Shown here piece after piece: positions 19,120 through 27,098 of a DNA stretch of 32,353 bases. Numbering within the stretch: the stretch's first letter is position 1; each line of letters begins with the position of its first letter. The stretch is from an uncultured Planctomycetaceae bacterium (lineage in GTDB: Bacteria > Planctomycetota > Planctomycetia > Planctomycetales > Planctomycetaceae), in the NCBI GenBank assembly GCA_913031625.1, contig CAJWGB010000040.1, positions 1 to 32,353 of the forward strand, given 5' to 3'. Under the pieces are notes generated by a model that was given only the letters and a program-made list of their open reading frames with translations, did not search any database and had not been told where the DNA came from. The position numbers and the translations under genes were made by a program.

Positions 19120-20094
19120 ATGCGTCACTCGCTCCTTCCGGCATGTCTGTCCCTCACTCTCTGCTTCGGCCTCAGCTTCGCTCAGGAACAGCAGTATGCA
19201 ATCGTCATTCACGGAGGCGCCGGAAGAATCTCCTCCAACCCCGAACGCCGTGCAGAACGCGAACGGATCCTCAAGCACGCGCTGACAACCGGACAGAAAA
19301 TGCTGCAGGAAAAACGCAGCAGCCTTGATACCGTCGAGGCCGTCGTCCGGATCCTCGAAGACTCCCCCATGTTTAATGCCGGCAAAGGGGCTGTGTTCAA
19401 CGCGGCAGGCACACACGAACTCGACGCAACCATCATGGATGGCAGTACACGGTCCACGGGCGCCGTCGGCGGTGTGACTACCGTCCGGAATCCGGTGTCC
19501 CTTGCACGACGCGTCATGACGGATACCCGGCACGTACTGTTAGTCGCCGCGGGGGCAGACAGATTCGCGGACAACTATGCCAGCGACCCAATGATCCAGC
19601 GAGTCGCCAACAGTTACTTTTCAACGGAGTATCGACGGGCCAGTCTGAAGCGAGTGCAGCAGCAGGAAAAACAAAAGGAGTCCGACAGCATGGGAACAGT
19701 CGGCTGCGTGGCTCTGGACATGAATGGAAACATTGCCGCTGCCACGTCGACAGGCGGGCTGACAAACAAGAAATTCGGACGGATCGGCGACTCACCGATC
19801 GCTGGCGCCGGTACATATGCGGACAACAGGACATGTGGAGTGTCCTGCACCGGAATCGGTGAGGACTTTATTCGTAATGCGGTCGCCTACGATGTTTCTG
19901 CTCGAATGGCCTACAAAGGTGTGTCAGCGAAGACAGCTATCGAACAGATTCTGAGCAGCAAAGAACACCAGGTGCGAGGCGGTATCATCGCAGTGAGCCA
20001 CGACGGGCAGATTGTGACGGAGTTCAACACTCCGGGAATGTCCAGAGCGGCGGCAGATTCGGGCGGTCGATTCGAGGTGCATGTTGCTGAGTAA
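19120..20094 (+). CDS. Exported isoaspartyl peptidase/L-asparaginase (Ntn hydrolase)
   Basis: A type 2 asparaginase of about 324 residues. From the ATG at 19120 (AGGA about nine bases upstream) a Sec signal peptide is seen ([21 protein letters not shown]), giving a periplasmic or secreted enzyme; an in-frame ATG at 19066 would bury the signal. Family motifs are [20 protein letters not shown], the self-cleavage site [10 protein letters not shown] with nucleophile Thr193, STGGLTNK and [13 protein letters not shown]. Autoproteolysis before Thr193 should yield alpha and beta subunits. It hydrolyses isoaspartyl dipeptides and asparagine. It follows the RNase D-like gene on the same strand, 72 bases after its stop. 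Confidence 0.9.
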   Translation: MRHSLLPACLSLTLCFGLSFAQEQQYAIVIHGGAGRISSNPERRAERERILKHALTTGQKMLQEKRSSLDTVEAVVRILEDSPMFNAGKGAVFNAAGTHELDATIMDGSTRSTGAVGGVTTVRNPVSLARRVMTDTRHVLLVAAGADRFADNYASDPMIQRVANSYFSTEYRRASLKRVQQQEKQKESDSMGTVGCVALDMNGNIAAATSTGGLTNKKFGRIGDSPIAGAGTYADNRTCGVSCTGIGEDFIRNAVAYDVSARMAYKGVSAKTAIEQILSSKEHQVRGGIIAVSHDGQIVTEFNTPGMSRAAADSGGRFEVHVAE

Positions 20095-20127
20095 GATCTG
20101 GATTCACCAGGAATCACGCAGGACTAT

Positions 20128-20790
20128 TTAGCCGCACAAATCAAATTCAGCAGCGCACTCAACGCGAAGCGGTTCCTTCCGAACTGGATGTTCGAGATCC
20201 AGAGCGACAGCATGCAGCAGGATCCGGTGTCCCAATCCCCGGCTCGCGCCATACTTCACGTCACCGACGATCGGCATCTCACGAGAGCTTAACTGCACGC
20301 GGATCTGATGGCTCCGACCCGTTTTCGGCCGAATCTCCAGACGTGTGCCAGATTCCTCATTTCCAAGCAGTCGATAGTCCAGCACCGCTTTTTTGGCGCG
20401 ATCTGTTTTGGATGTCACACAGCGAACCGTATTGGTGGCGGAATCCTTCAGCAGCCAGTCGGTTAGAGTTGCTTCCGGATCATCAGGAGCCTTCTCGACA
20501 ATCGCATGGTACGTCTTCTGGACGGTTCCTGCCCGAAACTGATTGGAAAGTCGTCCGGCCGCCTTGCTGGTCCGAGCCAGCAACAGCACTCCCGAGACCG
20601 GCCGATCCAGTCGGTGCACAACACCCACGTAAACGTTGCCCGGTTTGTTGTATTTCTCTCGAAGATAGTTGCGCACAAGATCGACGACCGTTTCGTCACC
20701 CGTGTCGTCACCCATTGTGAGCAGACCTGCCGGCTTGTTGACGGCCAGAAGGTGGTTATCCTCATAGAGGACAGTCAGAGGTTCAGTCAC
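20128..20790 (-). CDS. RluA-family pseudouridine synthase
   Basis: A compact 220-residue pseudouridine synthase. Motif I is NKPAGLLT, the catalytic motif is VVHRLDRPVSGVLL with Asp62, and later motifs are KTYHAIVE, RPKTGRSHQIRVQL and GDVKYG. There is no N-terminal S4 domain, so it resembles the smaller RluA/RluC-like members; the target RNA cannot be named. The start is GTG (20788-20790), overlapping the end of truD by eight bases, which implies coupled translation of two uridine-isomerising enzymes. Confidence 0.9.
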   Translation of the reverse strand: MTEPLTVLYEDNHLLAVNKPAGLLTMGDDTGDETVVDLVRNYLREKYNKPGNVYVGVVHRLDRPVSGVLLLARTSKAAGRLSNQFRAGTVQKTYHAIVEKAPDDPEATLTDWLLKDSATNTVRCVTSKTDRAKKAVLDYRLLGNEESGTRLEIRPKTGRSHQIRVQLSSREMPIVGDVKYGASRGLGHRILLHAVALDLEHPVRKEPLRVECAAEFDLCG

Positions 20791-21928
20791 CGTGAAGGGA
20801 CTCCGTAAGAAACCGAATCAGCATGGTTGCGTAACACCCGCGCGGCAAATCAAAGCTGAGAGTCATTTTTTGTCGGCCCGAGTACAGGTCGTCGGTGTCC
20901 ACCACTGCCCTCAGATTCTGCGGGACGACCATCGTCTCGCGACGGGCACGCGAAAACCAGCGATCACGGGGGAAAGAAATCTTCATTTCTCCCGGTTTCA
21001 TCTCATAAGGCTGCAAAGCCGATTCATACAGCCCTTTTAGTTCCGGCGAGAGCCCCTTCGCACGTACCGATGGAAGCGGAATCAGGGCCACCGATGGAAT
21101 GTTGCCCGGAGCAAATGGCAGGACTGCGTCCGCAATTTCGATGGTCGCAGACGAGCTCCGATCCCTGAATGCCAACCCCAGCATTCGATTCCAAACGGCG
21201 CTCTGAAAGGCGGACAGGAGAATCCCTCTCAGGTCCGGGCTGACCAGTGCAAACGCCTTTTTGAATCCCGTGGGATGATCAACAAGATAAGTGACGACGC
21301 TGCGCCGGTGAGACCTGTCCAGTTGAGCTTTCAAATCATCCCAGTCGCCCCACAGATCGCGTGTCAACTGCTTTTGATTTCGTTCCTCCGCATCGTCATG
21401 AACGTTGTGCTCTGCAAAGGTCAGCCAGAGTGCGCGCTCATAGTCTCTGCGGCACCACGCCTGACAGACGTACTCCCGGGAGGGCCCTAAGGATCCGAAT
21501 CTCTGTTCATCGAAATAGTTTGGGTAACCAGTCTCAGCTGCGATCGGCAGGACAGACTGAATCTCATCGCATTCGCCCAGCGTCAGTGAGCGCACAACCA
21601 CTTCAAAGGAGTTGGCCTCAATGTCCGCTGCATCGAGATGAGAGTCTGTTCCGCCGAGAAACTCAAGGTGAATGCTTTCAGTATGCAGGTCTGCCTCCGG
21701 TCCACGGGCGATCGTCAGGTGTTGAACCGTGCAGGCATGTCGGTCCTTGAGCCCGGCGTGCCGACATTGTCTCGGCGCCAGGTTCCACTGGCGGCAGATT
21801 CTCTGGACTGCATCCGGAGTGGTAAATCCGGTCTTCGTAAGCCGATACAGCGAATACTCGCCGTGCCCCGTTTGCCGACGAATCTGTTCCGTGACTCGAA
21901 AGTCCTCCGGACGGCACTTGAGTTTCAT
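20783..21928 (-). CDS. truD: tRNA pseudouridine(13) synthase
   Basis: A 381-residue TruD. The N-terminal KCRPEDFRVTE, the catalytic HAGLKDRHACTVQHL with Asp62, ANSFEVVVR and YPNYFDEQRFGS are all characteristic of TruD, and RFLTESLHGD closes the protein. A Phe replaces nothing essential by eye; the NYFDEQRFG motif differs from the usual NYFG.QRFG by one residue. The enzyme converts U13 of tRNA. It lies 20 bases after the membrane cassette gene at 21949 and overlaps the RluA-like gene, so it may be cotranscribed with both. Confidence 0.9.
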   Translation of the reverse strand: MKLKCRPEDFRVTEQIRRQTGHGEYSLYRLTKTGFTTPDAVQRICRQWNLAPRQCRHAGLKDRHACTVQHLTIARGPEADLHTESIHLEFLGGTDSHLDAADIEANSFEVVVRSLTLGECDEIQSVLPIAAETGYPNYFDEQRFGSLGPSREYVCQAWCRRDYERALWLTFAEHNVHDDAEERNQKQLTRDLWGDWDDLKAQLDRSHRRSVVTYLVDHPTGFKKAFALVSPDLRGILLSAFQSAVWNRMLGLAFRDRSSSATIEIADAVLPFAPGNIPSVALIPLPSVRAKGLSPELKGLYESALQPYEMKPGEMKISFPRDRWFSRARRETMVVPQNLRAVVDTDDLYSGRQKMTLSFDLPRGCYATMLIRFLTESLHGD

Positions 21929-21948
21929 AGTGGAGTTTCAGCAGAAGC

Positions 21949-22467
21949 CTACTGAGCAGGCAGAAGTTCGCTGGGCATGTACACGGCATCATCGCCGATA
22001 CCGGCATCCTCCAACGCCTGTTTCAGGTCCACTTCGGCTTTGGTGCGCGAAGTCTCACGCCGCAGGATCCTGACGCGAATCCCGTTGGAATCACCCTTCG
22101 CCTGACCAGCCAGTCTGACAAGGTCAGCCATCGGTGTCGGCCGATAAACTGGTTCCTCTCCCGGCAACACGAGGAAGTATTCGGTGTCGTCGATCAGCAA
22201 TTCAACAACACCATCCTCGAGCGCTTTCTTTTCATCATCCGTCAGTCCTCCGGCTACATCCGAGTCTTCGTCCGAGTCCTGCTCATCTTTCTGCGGGTCT
22301 GAGGACACCATCAGGTTATTGCCGCCATCGTCTGAGTCCGAGTCCCCGTCTCCCGATCCAAATCCATTCATAAACATCAGCAGGATGACTGCGATCACAG
22401 CGGCAATTCCACCGGTCGCGGCTCGAGTCACATTCTTTGCGAAAGCGGGTTTCCTGGATTCAGACAT
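21949..22467 (-). CDS. Single-pass membrane protein, third gene of a TolQ/ExbD-like cassette
   Basis: A 172-residue protein with a basic N-terminus, one membrane helix (ATGGIAAVIAVILLMFM, about 17-33), an extremely acidic, Gly/Asp/Ser-rich linker (about 37-75) and a C-terminal alpha/beta domain (ELLIDDTEYFLVLPGE, PMADLVRLAGQA, IRVRILRRETSRTKAEVDL). The topology resembles the small ExbD/TolR-type partner, but the helix lacks the charged Asp that those carry, so it is more probably an accessory subunit. It follows the ExbD/MotB-like gene by 12 bases. Not assignable to a known family by eye. Confidence 0.75.
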   Translation of the reverse strand: MSESRKPAFAKNVTRAATGGIAAVIAVILLMFMNGFGSGDGDSDSDDGGNNLMVSSDPQKDEQDSDEDSDVAGGLTDDEKKALEDGVVELLIDDTEYFLVLPGEEPVYRPTPMADLVRLAGQAKGDSNGIRVRILRRETSRTKAEVDLKQALEDAGIGDDAVYMPSELLPAQ

Positions 22468-22479
22468 CGTAAGCCTGCT

Positions 22480-23298
22480 CTATTCTTCAATCGGAGTCAG
22501 TGTTGGTCGCGTGAGCCGATAGCCCATGAGAGAGTAGTCAAACCACCGGGTGTTACCGGCGTCCCGACGAAGCTGTTCCATCAACAGTGGCATGGCTTTG
22601 GTCGCTCGCTGACGCTGGCCCGCCTGAGTACTCCCCCAAGACAACAGGATAATGACAAGTGGTCTGGGTTCCGTAAATCCTTTCGTCGCCATCAGACAAC
22701 GGGAAGCAAATTCTTCTGAGGACGAGAACATGACTGCTTTCTCCTGATCACCGTCGGAGATCATCGCCTGTCCGTTGTCCTGCAGGTACACATCCCAGAT
22801 GGTGACGTGTTTCTGCATTTCATCGTACCGGCGAAGAAACTGAATCATCCGGTCGCCTCGCGAGTCCAGTTCCGAGTTCAGAGACTTGACCGCCTCCGCC
22901 AAAGCAGCAGCTTCCTCCGGGTTGCCGCTCTTCCTCAGTCGCAGAACCTCTTCCATCAACCGCCCGGACAGGTTCAGGGAGTCCGCCAGGGTTTCACCTG
23001 CCTGCTGGTGCTGTCGCAGAATCTGTTCGAACTGCTGACTGTAGGTCTCACGTTTACGATTCAGTTCCTGAGACTTTCGATCGAAGTCTGCCTGCATACT
23101 GGCAGCCTGCTCTCGGAGATCGGCTTCCTGCTTTTGTCTCGCTTCCTGCGCCTCCGCCTGCAGTGATTCTCGCTTCCTGTCCAGTTCAGCGCGTCCGTCC
23201 GCTGCGCTCTGCTGCACTTCCATGTACTGAGCGAAGATCACAATGAGCAGGAGGTCCACGAGTGGAGCAAGCTGAAATGTGAGCCGACGCTGAGTCAT
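22480..23298 (-). CDS. ExbD/MotB-like protein with long coiled coil
   Basis: A 272-residue protein. The N-terminal helix LAPLVDLLLIVIFAQYMEVQ places Asp15 in the membrane, the hallmark of ExbD/TolR/MotB proton-channel subunits. It is followed by a long Gln/Glu/Arg-rich coiled coil (about 28-150) and a globular C-terminal domain (KHVTIWDVYLQD, PLVIILLSWGS, WFDYSLMGYRL). Such proteins are energised by a TolQ/MotA partner and act on the envelope. The ATG overlaps the upstream TolQ-like stop by four bases. The C-terminal domain is not the OmpA-like peptidoglycan-binding domain, as far as motifs show. Confidence 0.75.
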   Translation of the reverse strand: MTQRRLTFQLAPLVDLLLIVIFAQYMEVQQSAADGRAELDRKRESLQAEAQEARQKQEADLREQAASMQADFDRKSQELNRKRETYSQQFEQILRQHQQAGETLADSLNLSGRLMEEVLRLRKSGNPEEAAALAEAVKSLNSELDSRGDRMIQFLRRYDEMQKHVTIWDVYLQDNGQAMISDGDQEKAVMFSSSEEFASRCLMATKGFTEPRPLVIILLSWGSTQAGQRQRATKAMPLLMEQLRRDAGNTRWFDYSLMGYRLTRPTLTPIEE

Positions 23299-24059
23299 GA
23301 CACTTCCGCCTGCTGTGTCTGCTGAGCTTCCGTCGTTTCCTCAGTTTCCGAGACTGCAGAGGCCTCAGGCGAAGAAACACGAGCGCCAGGGACAGCTGTC
23401 ATCGCCAGTTCACGTTTAGCTCGAGCAACAACATCACGTACATGAGATCGACTCTGAGTGAGACGAGAAAAGCGAGTCTCGAGAAGGCTGTTGACGAACA
23501 TCAGCAGAATGGCTGCAGCCAGTCCACAGAACGTGGACCACACAGCGTCACCAAAGCGAGTCACGATCCCGGACATCGTAGCAGCTGCCTCTGCCGTCTT
23601 AGACGACTGCATTGCAGAACCAATCGCGAGAATCGTTCCCAGGACACCTGCCAACGGGTAGGCCTCAATCATGACTCGCGCGACATTACGTGCTGTTTCG
23701 AACGAGAGCGAATCAAGATAACTGCGACGTTCATCGAGAATGTGCATACGACGCAAACACTCCGCGCGATCTTCTGTTCGCGTTGGATCATTCAGCACAT
23801 CATTGACGTCTTCCACGAATGCGTCGATCTGATTTGTCAGCGGCGCTGCTCTTCCCAACACACTGCGGTGTTTTAAGCCTCGCGTAAAGTCATCGAGGCT
23901 TACGGCAATTGTTTTCAGGTCGCGGCGATACCAGATCACCAGCACCAGAAAGAACAGTAAGTGAATACCGGCTGCTCCCAGAATAATGGGGGCCGTCAGA
24001 CTGGAGATTTGCTCCAGAATCGGACCGAGGTCTTTGGTAATGAAAGACTGAGACAGCAC
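23295..24059 (-). CDS. TolQ/ExbB/MotA-like membrane protein
   Basis: A 254-residue protein with three membrane helices: about 22-44, 131-150 and 172-192. The second contains AYPLAGVLGTILAIGSAM, the P..G.LGT hallmark of MotA/TolQ/ExbB channels, and the third begins FGDAVWSTFCGLAAAILL, matching the conserved A..T..GL.AAI segment. A cytoplasmic loop of about 85 residues separates helices 1 and 2, and the C-terminal tail is Thr/Glu/Gln-rich. The start is GTG, with two inverted repeats in the 50 bases upstream. It is the first gene of a leftward cassette and should form the stator ring around the ExbD-like helix. Confidence 0.8.
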   Translation of the reverse strand: MLSQSFITKDLGPILEQISSLTAPIILGAAGIHLLFFLVLVIWYRRDLKTIAVSLDDFTRGLKHRSVLGRAAPLTNQIDAFVEDVNDVLNDPTRTEDRAECLRRMHILDERRSYLDSLSFETARNVARVMIEAYPLAGVLGTILAIGSAMQSSKTAEAAATMSGIVTRFGDAVWSTFCGLAAAILLMFVNSLLETRFSRLTQSRSHVRDVVARAKRELAMTAVPGARVSSPEASAVSETEETTEAQQTQQAEVS

Positions 24060-24516
24060 AGAAGTGTTCCCGCGAAGAACTGATGACTGTTCCTACGCAG
24101 GAACAGTCCGTGACGTTGATTATTTGCAACACCAGACAAATCTGGCCCAAAAATCCGGGCCGGCAACGGAGAAAGCAGAGGACCGGATCAAACCGGCTTT
24201 TAAAAACGCAGAGTTTGCCTGTTCTGCAGGGTTCACCTGCCCGGCCCCCGTCAATCTGTCCTGATTTCGGCGATTGCACCGGTTTTGACGCGAAGGTTGG
24301 CGGGGGCAGGTCGAATCACACGGTTGGTCCCGCCGCCGAAAATGCCGGAAGCTGTAGGGGAAATGCAAATCACGCAATCATCGCCTCACCATTCCCTCAG
24401 CACGGTGACGAGGCACAAGAAAGAAATTGACTTTTGGCCCCTCCAGGCAAGTGTTAAGCACGCCGTGCGAGGGTGCGCACGGATAATCTCCAGAACAGTC
24501 TGCTTAATCCCCTCCC
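24060..24516. other. Divergent intergenic region between motor cassette and FtsQ-like gene
   Basis: About 450 bases separate two divergently transcribed genes. No frame here has a recognisable motif or coding-like composition. The left end carries the GTTC/GAAC dyads listed next; a small GGCCC/GGGCC inverted repeat lies near 24145-24165. The promoters of both operons should be here, but no clear -35/-10 pair could be fixed. Confidence 0.5.
24066..24108. promoter_or_regulatory. Tandem GTTC/GAAC inverted repeats upstream of motor cassette
   Basis: GACTGTTCC (24085-24093) and GGAACAGTC (24100-24108) form a perfect 9-bp dyad with a 6-base spacer. Beside it, GTTC (24066-24069) and GAAC (24077-24080) form a second, shorter dyad with a 7-base spacer. 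They lie 7 to 49 bases before the GTG start of the TolQ-like gene. They could be a double operator, or in the transcript a strong hairpin close to the ribosome-binding site. Confidence 0.4.
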
Positions 24517-25455
24517 ATGCCACGTTCGTCGAAAAGATCAAGCCGCAAACGTCAGTCGCTGCATCAGCGAATGGTCGGCTGGATGTTTCGTCCCACGCGG
24601 CTGTCTGGTGTGGCGATGCTGCTGATGGCATGGCTCTGCTGGCCCATCCTGAAAGGGCAGCTGCCTGATCTCGAGGATCGTGAAGAGTACCGGGTCACTG
24701 CAGCTCAGGTGACCGTCACACCACCTCCGCGATGGGTGCCGGAAAATGTTGCAGAGAAAGTCTTTGACCGGGCCGGGTTTGATGAATCACTCTCGCTGCT
24801 CGATCCACGGCTGAATGAGAAAGTAGCGGTCGCGTTTCATACATGGCCATGGGTTGAGCAGCTGGTGCAGGTTCGGCGAACATGGCCAGCCGGAGTTTAC
24901 GTGGAAGTCGTTTATCGCCGACCTGTCGCAATGGTGGAAGTCGTTGGTCGCGGCTATCTGCCCGTCGATCGTCATGGTCATCTGCTCCCGGAGAAGGACT
25001 TCAGCCCCGCAGACATCGACCGTTATCCACTGATCGGACGAATCACCACAGTTCCAACCGGATATCAGGGAGAATCCTGGGGAGATCCGGCAGTTGCGGG
25101 AGCCGCCCAACTGGCCGCTCTGCTGACTGAAGAACACGACGGACGATCTCTCTGGCAGTCTTTTCAACTCAAACGAATTCTGGCTCCGCGCCGACTGTCG
25201 GTTGCATCCCGACCAGATCAGCTGCAATTCGAAATTGAGACCAACGGTGGATCGCGAATCGTCTGGGGCCGCCCCCCCGGTACCCAGCATCCCGGTGAGC
25301 TTTCGGTCGAGAAAAAGATCGCTCGTCTCGCCGAATATCAGCGCCAATACGATGGATTCGACAGTGGCCCGGCAGCTGTCAGCATCGACATTCGAGACTG
25401 GCAGGGCACTCGCCGCAGCCTGCTGGCGACCGAAGATAAACGACCGCGGCACTAA
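24517..25455 (+). CDS. FtsQ/DivIB-like POTRA protein
   Basis: A 312-residue bitopic membrane protein: a highly basic cytoplasmic tail (RSSKRSSRKR), one membrane helix (about 30-46), then a POTRA-like domain. The pattern HTWPWVEQLVQVRRTWPAGVYVEV followed by YRRPVAMVE and GYLPVDRHGHLLP matches FtsQ, where W..V..V.V.R.WP..L.V.V.E..P.A...... is followed by a VD..G.....P strand. The C-terminal half has LQFEIETNGGSRIVWGRP, like the beta domain of FtsQ, and ends with a dRDW segment. FtsQ links divisome proteins in FtsZ-using bacteria. Function here is unknown because planctomycetes lack FtsZ. No strong ribosome-binding site precedes the ATG. Confidence 0.7.
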   Translation: MPRSSKRSSRKRQSLHQRMVGWMFRPTRLSGVAMLLMAWLCWPILKGQLPDLEDREEYRVTAAQVTVTPPPRWVPENVAEKVFDRAGFDESLSLLDPRLNEKVAVAFHTWPWVEQLVQVRRTWPAGVYVEVVYRRPVAMVEVVGRGYLPVDRHGHLLPEKDFSPADIDRYPLIGRITTVPTGYQGESWGDPAVAGAAQLAALLTEEHDGRSLWQSFQLKRILAPRRLSVASRPDQLQFEIETNGGSRIVWGRPPGTQHPGELSVEKKIARLAEYQRQYDGFDSGPAAVSIDIRDWQGTRRSLLATEDKRPRH

Positions 25456-25635
25456 TTCTGGCTACGCTCGCCAGAGCGTGTTGCGTCGCACTAACTCGAG
25501 CGTTAAACCAGCCCGCAGCGCAAACAAGTGAAGGACAGCGAGCCCTGCTGGACGCGCGCTCGTGTCAGACTGAACGCCGCCACCGTCTGGAAACGCTGAA
25601 ACTCGCACCGTCAGGCGATGGCAGCCACAGACCAT

Positions 25636-26940
25636 TCACGACGTAGCGGGCCACTCAGGATGCTTGGCCAGTTCTTCAATGTCCGTCGCGGCAACGATTA
25701 CCTGAGCCAGATCCGAAAGCGAGGCCTCCGCCTCAAAACCATTAGCAACTGCTCTTCGAACATGCGGCTGCAGATTCCAGTCTGGCGACCGGACTCCATC
25801 ATTCAGCATGCGCAAGACTTCGTTCAGGCATTTGCCACGTTCGGCCACGGGACCATGAACGTACCGACTGAATGCCAGCTCGATCTCCAGTTCGAGATCA
25901 TCATGGTCCACCACGTTCGCACGATCGATCAACTCCATGCCGCGATCGTAATTGCCCTGGCAAAGCAGGAGCTGTCCGTAGTTACCAAAGTAACTGGCGG
26001 TGTCCGCGCCCAGTTCCCCGGCACGCTCAAAAAGCTCACCTGCCCGCTCGACGTCATCTCGAGCTGAATAAAGAAAGCCGGCAAAGTTGATCATGTTGTT
26101 AGAGTGATCGGGCCCGGCCTTCAGAGCGCGCTCATACATTTCTTCTGCCCGACCAGAGTCCTGGCGTTCTTTATGATAGAACACAGCAAAGTTTCCAAGG
26201 ATACTGGCGTTATTCGGATCATTTGCGACTGACGCATTCAGCAGTTCCTCTGCGCGATCGAAGTTCTGGCGATCCTGAATCTGAAACAGCGCATACTCAC
26301 AAAGAAGTTCCGCGTCGGCGGGATCGACATCCAGTGCCCGATCGTAGAACTCTTCCGCCCGGTCCGTGTCATCTCTGATGTGACGCAAAAACCGAGCGAA
26401 TCGGAACAAAGTCGTGAAGTCATTCGGAGAAATCTCAATGGCTGATTCATACAACGACTCAGCTCGATCCCAGTCCATCCCCTCAAGCGTATGAAACCAT
26501 GCAAACCGGGAATGCACCTCCCCAACGTTGGGCGAAAGCTCCAACGCGCGTTCGTAAAGGGACTCTGCTTCGTCGGTCGCATCCTGAATACACCTGAGGG
26601 TGCCATAACAGGCAACAACGAGACCGTTCTCCGGATCCGATTCCATCGCTCGCCGGAGTAATTCCCCCGCCCGCTCACGATCATCCGATACGCTCATCAA
26701 CAGATCAGCGAAGTCGCACAGCACATCTGCGTTGTCAGGCTGAATCACAATTGCGCGTTCGTACATCTGCAACGCGCGATCAAAGTTTTCGATCGACCTC
26801 AGGAATCCGGCATAATCCGACAGCAGTTCCGAATTCTCCGGATCCTTCCGCAACAACTCCCGAAATAACTGATCCACCTGAGCAGGCTCAAGCGGACGGT
26901 CGGGTGGTGGTGAAGAGGTCTGTCTGGATGTCCGGTACAT
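25636..26940 (-). CDS. TPR-repeat protein
   Basis: A 434-residue protein made mostly of about nine tandem helical repeats of 35-37 residues. Each unit follows the pattern NFA.FL....D..RAEELYERAL...P.(D/N), e.g. DRALQMYERAIVIQPDNADV, DRAEELLNASVANDPNNASI and GRAEEMYERALKAGPDHSNN. The repeats run from about residue 15 to 350. The remainder is a helical cap ending HPEWPATS. There is no signal peptide or membrane segment, so it is cytoplasmic. TPR arrays bind protein partners; the partner is unknown. It is convergent with the FtsQ-like gene. Confidence 0.85.
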   Translation of the reverse strand: MYRTSRQTSSPPPDRPLEPAQVDQLFRELLRKDPENSELLSDYAGFLRSIENFDRALQMYERAIVIQPDNADVLCDFADLLMSVSDDRERAGELLRRAMESDPENGLVVACYGTLRCIQDATDEAESLYERALELSPNVGEVHSRFAWFHTLEGMDWDRAESLYESAIEISPNDFTTLFRFARFLRHIRDDTDRAEEFYDRALDVDPADAELLCEYALFQIQDRQNFDRAEELLNASVANDPNNASILGNFAVFYHKERQDSGRAEEMYERALKAGPDHSNNMINFAGFLYSARDDVERAGELFERAGELGADTASYFGNYGQLLLCQGNYDRGMELIDRANVVDHDDLELEIELAFSRYVHGPVAERGKCLNEVLRMLNDGVRSPDWNLQPHVRRAVANGFEAEASLSDLAQVIVAATDIEELAKHPEWPATS

Positions 26941-27029
26941 GGGAACAACTCTTTATGAAACGAGAGCGAGTGACCAAATGGTAACAGATCGTCAAATCTC
27001 ACCGGAGCCTGCGTCCCTGACAGACTCAG

Positions 27030-27058
27030 CTGACAGTGGAGTCGGTCCGCTGTAGCAT
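27030..27058 (+). promoter_or_regulatory. Predicted sigma70-type promoter for the sulfatase gene
   Basis: CTGACA (27030-27035) and TAGCAT (27053-27058) are separated by exactly 17 bases and lie about 40 bases before the sulfatase ATG. Each hexamer differs from the TTGACA/TATAAT consensus at one or two positions. A similar pair precedes the esterase gene near the window end. Prediction by eye only. Confidence 0.35.
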
Positions 27059-27098
27059 GAACCGCTGAAAGCTTCCGAGTTCTTCCGAGACAACCTCC

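Noticed and set aside
21949-24059. Zorya-type defence system
   Set aside because: Zorya pairs a MotA-like protein bearing a long tail with a MotB-like protein plus helicase or nuclease genes. Here the MotA-like protein is short and no helicase or nuclease is linked.
25458-25474. Inverted repeat CTGGC/GCCAG after the FtsQ-like gene as a terminator
   Set aside because: The stem is short and no T-run follows on either strand.
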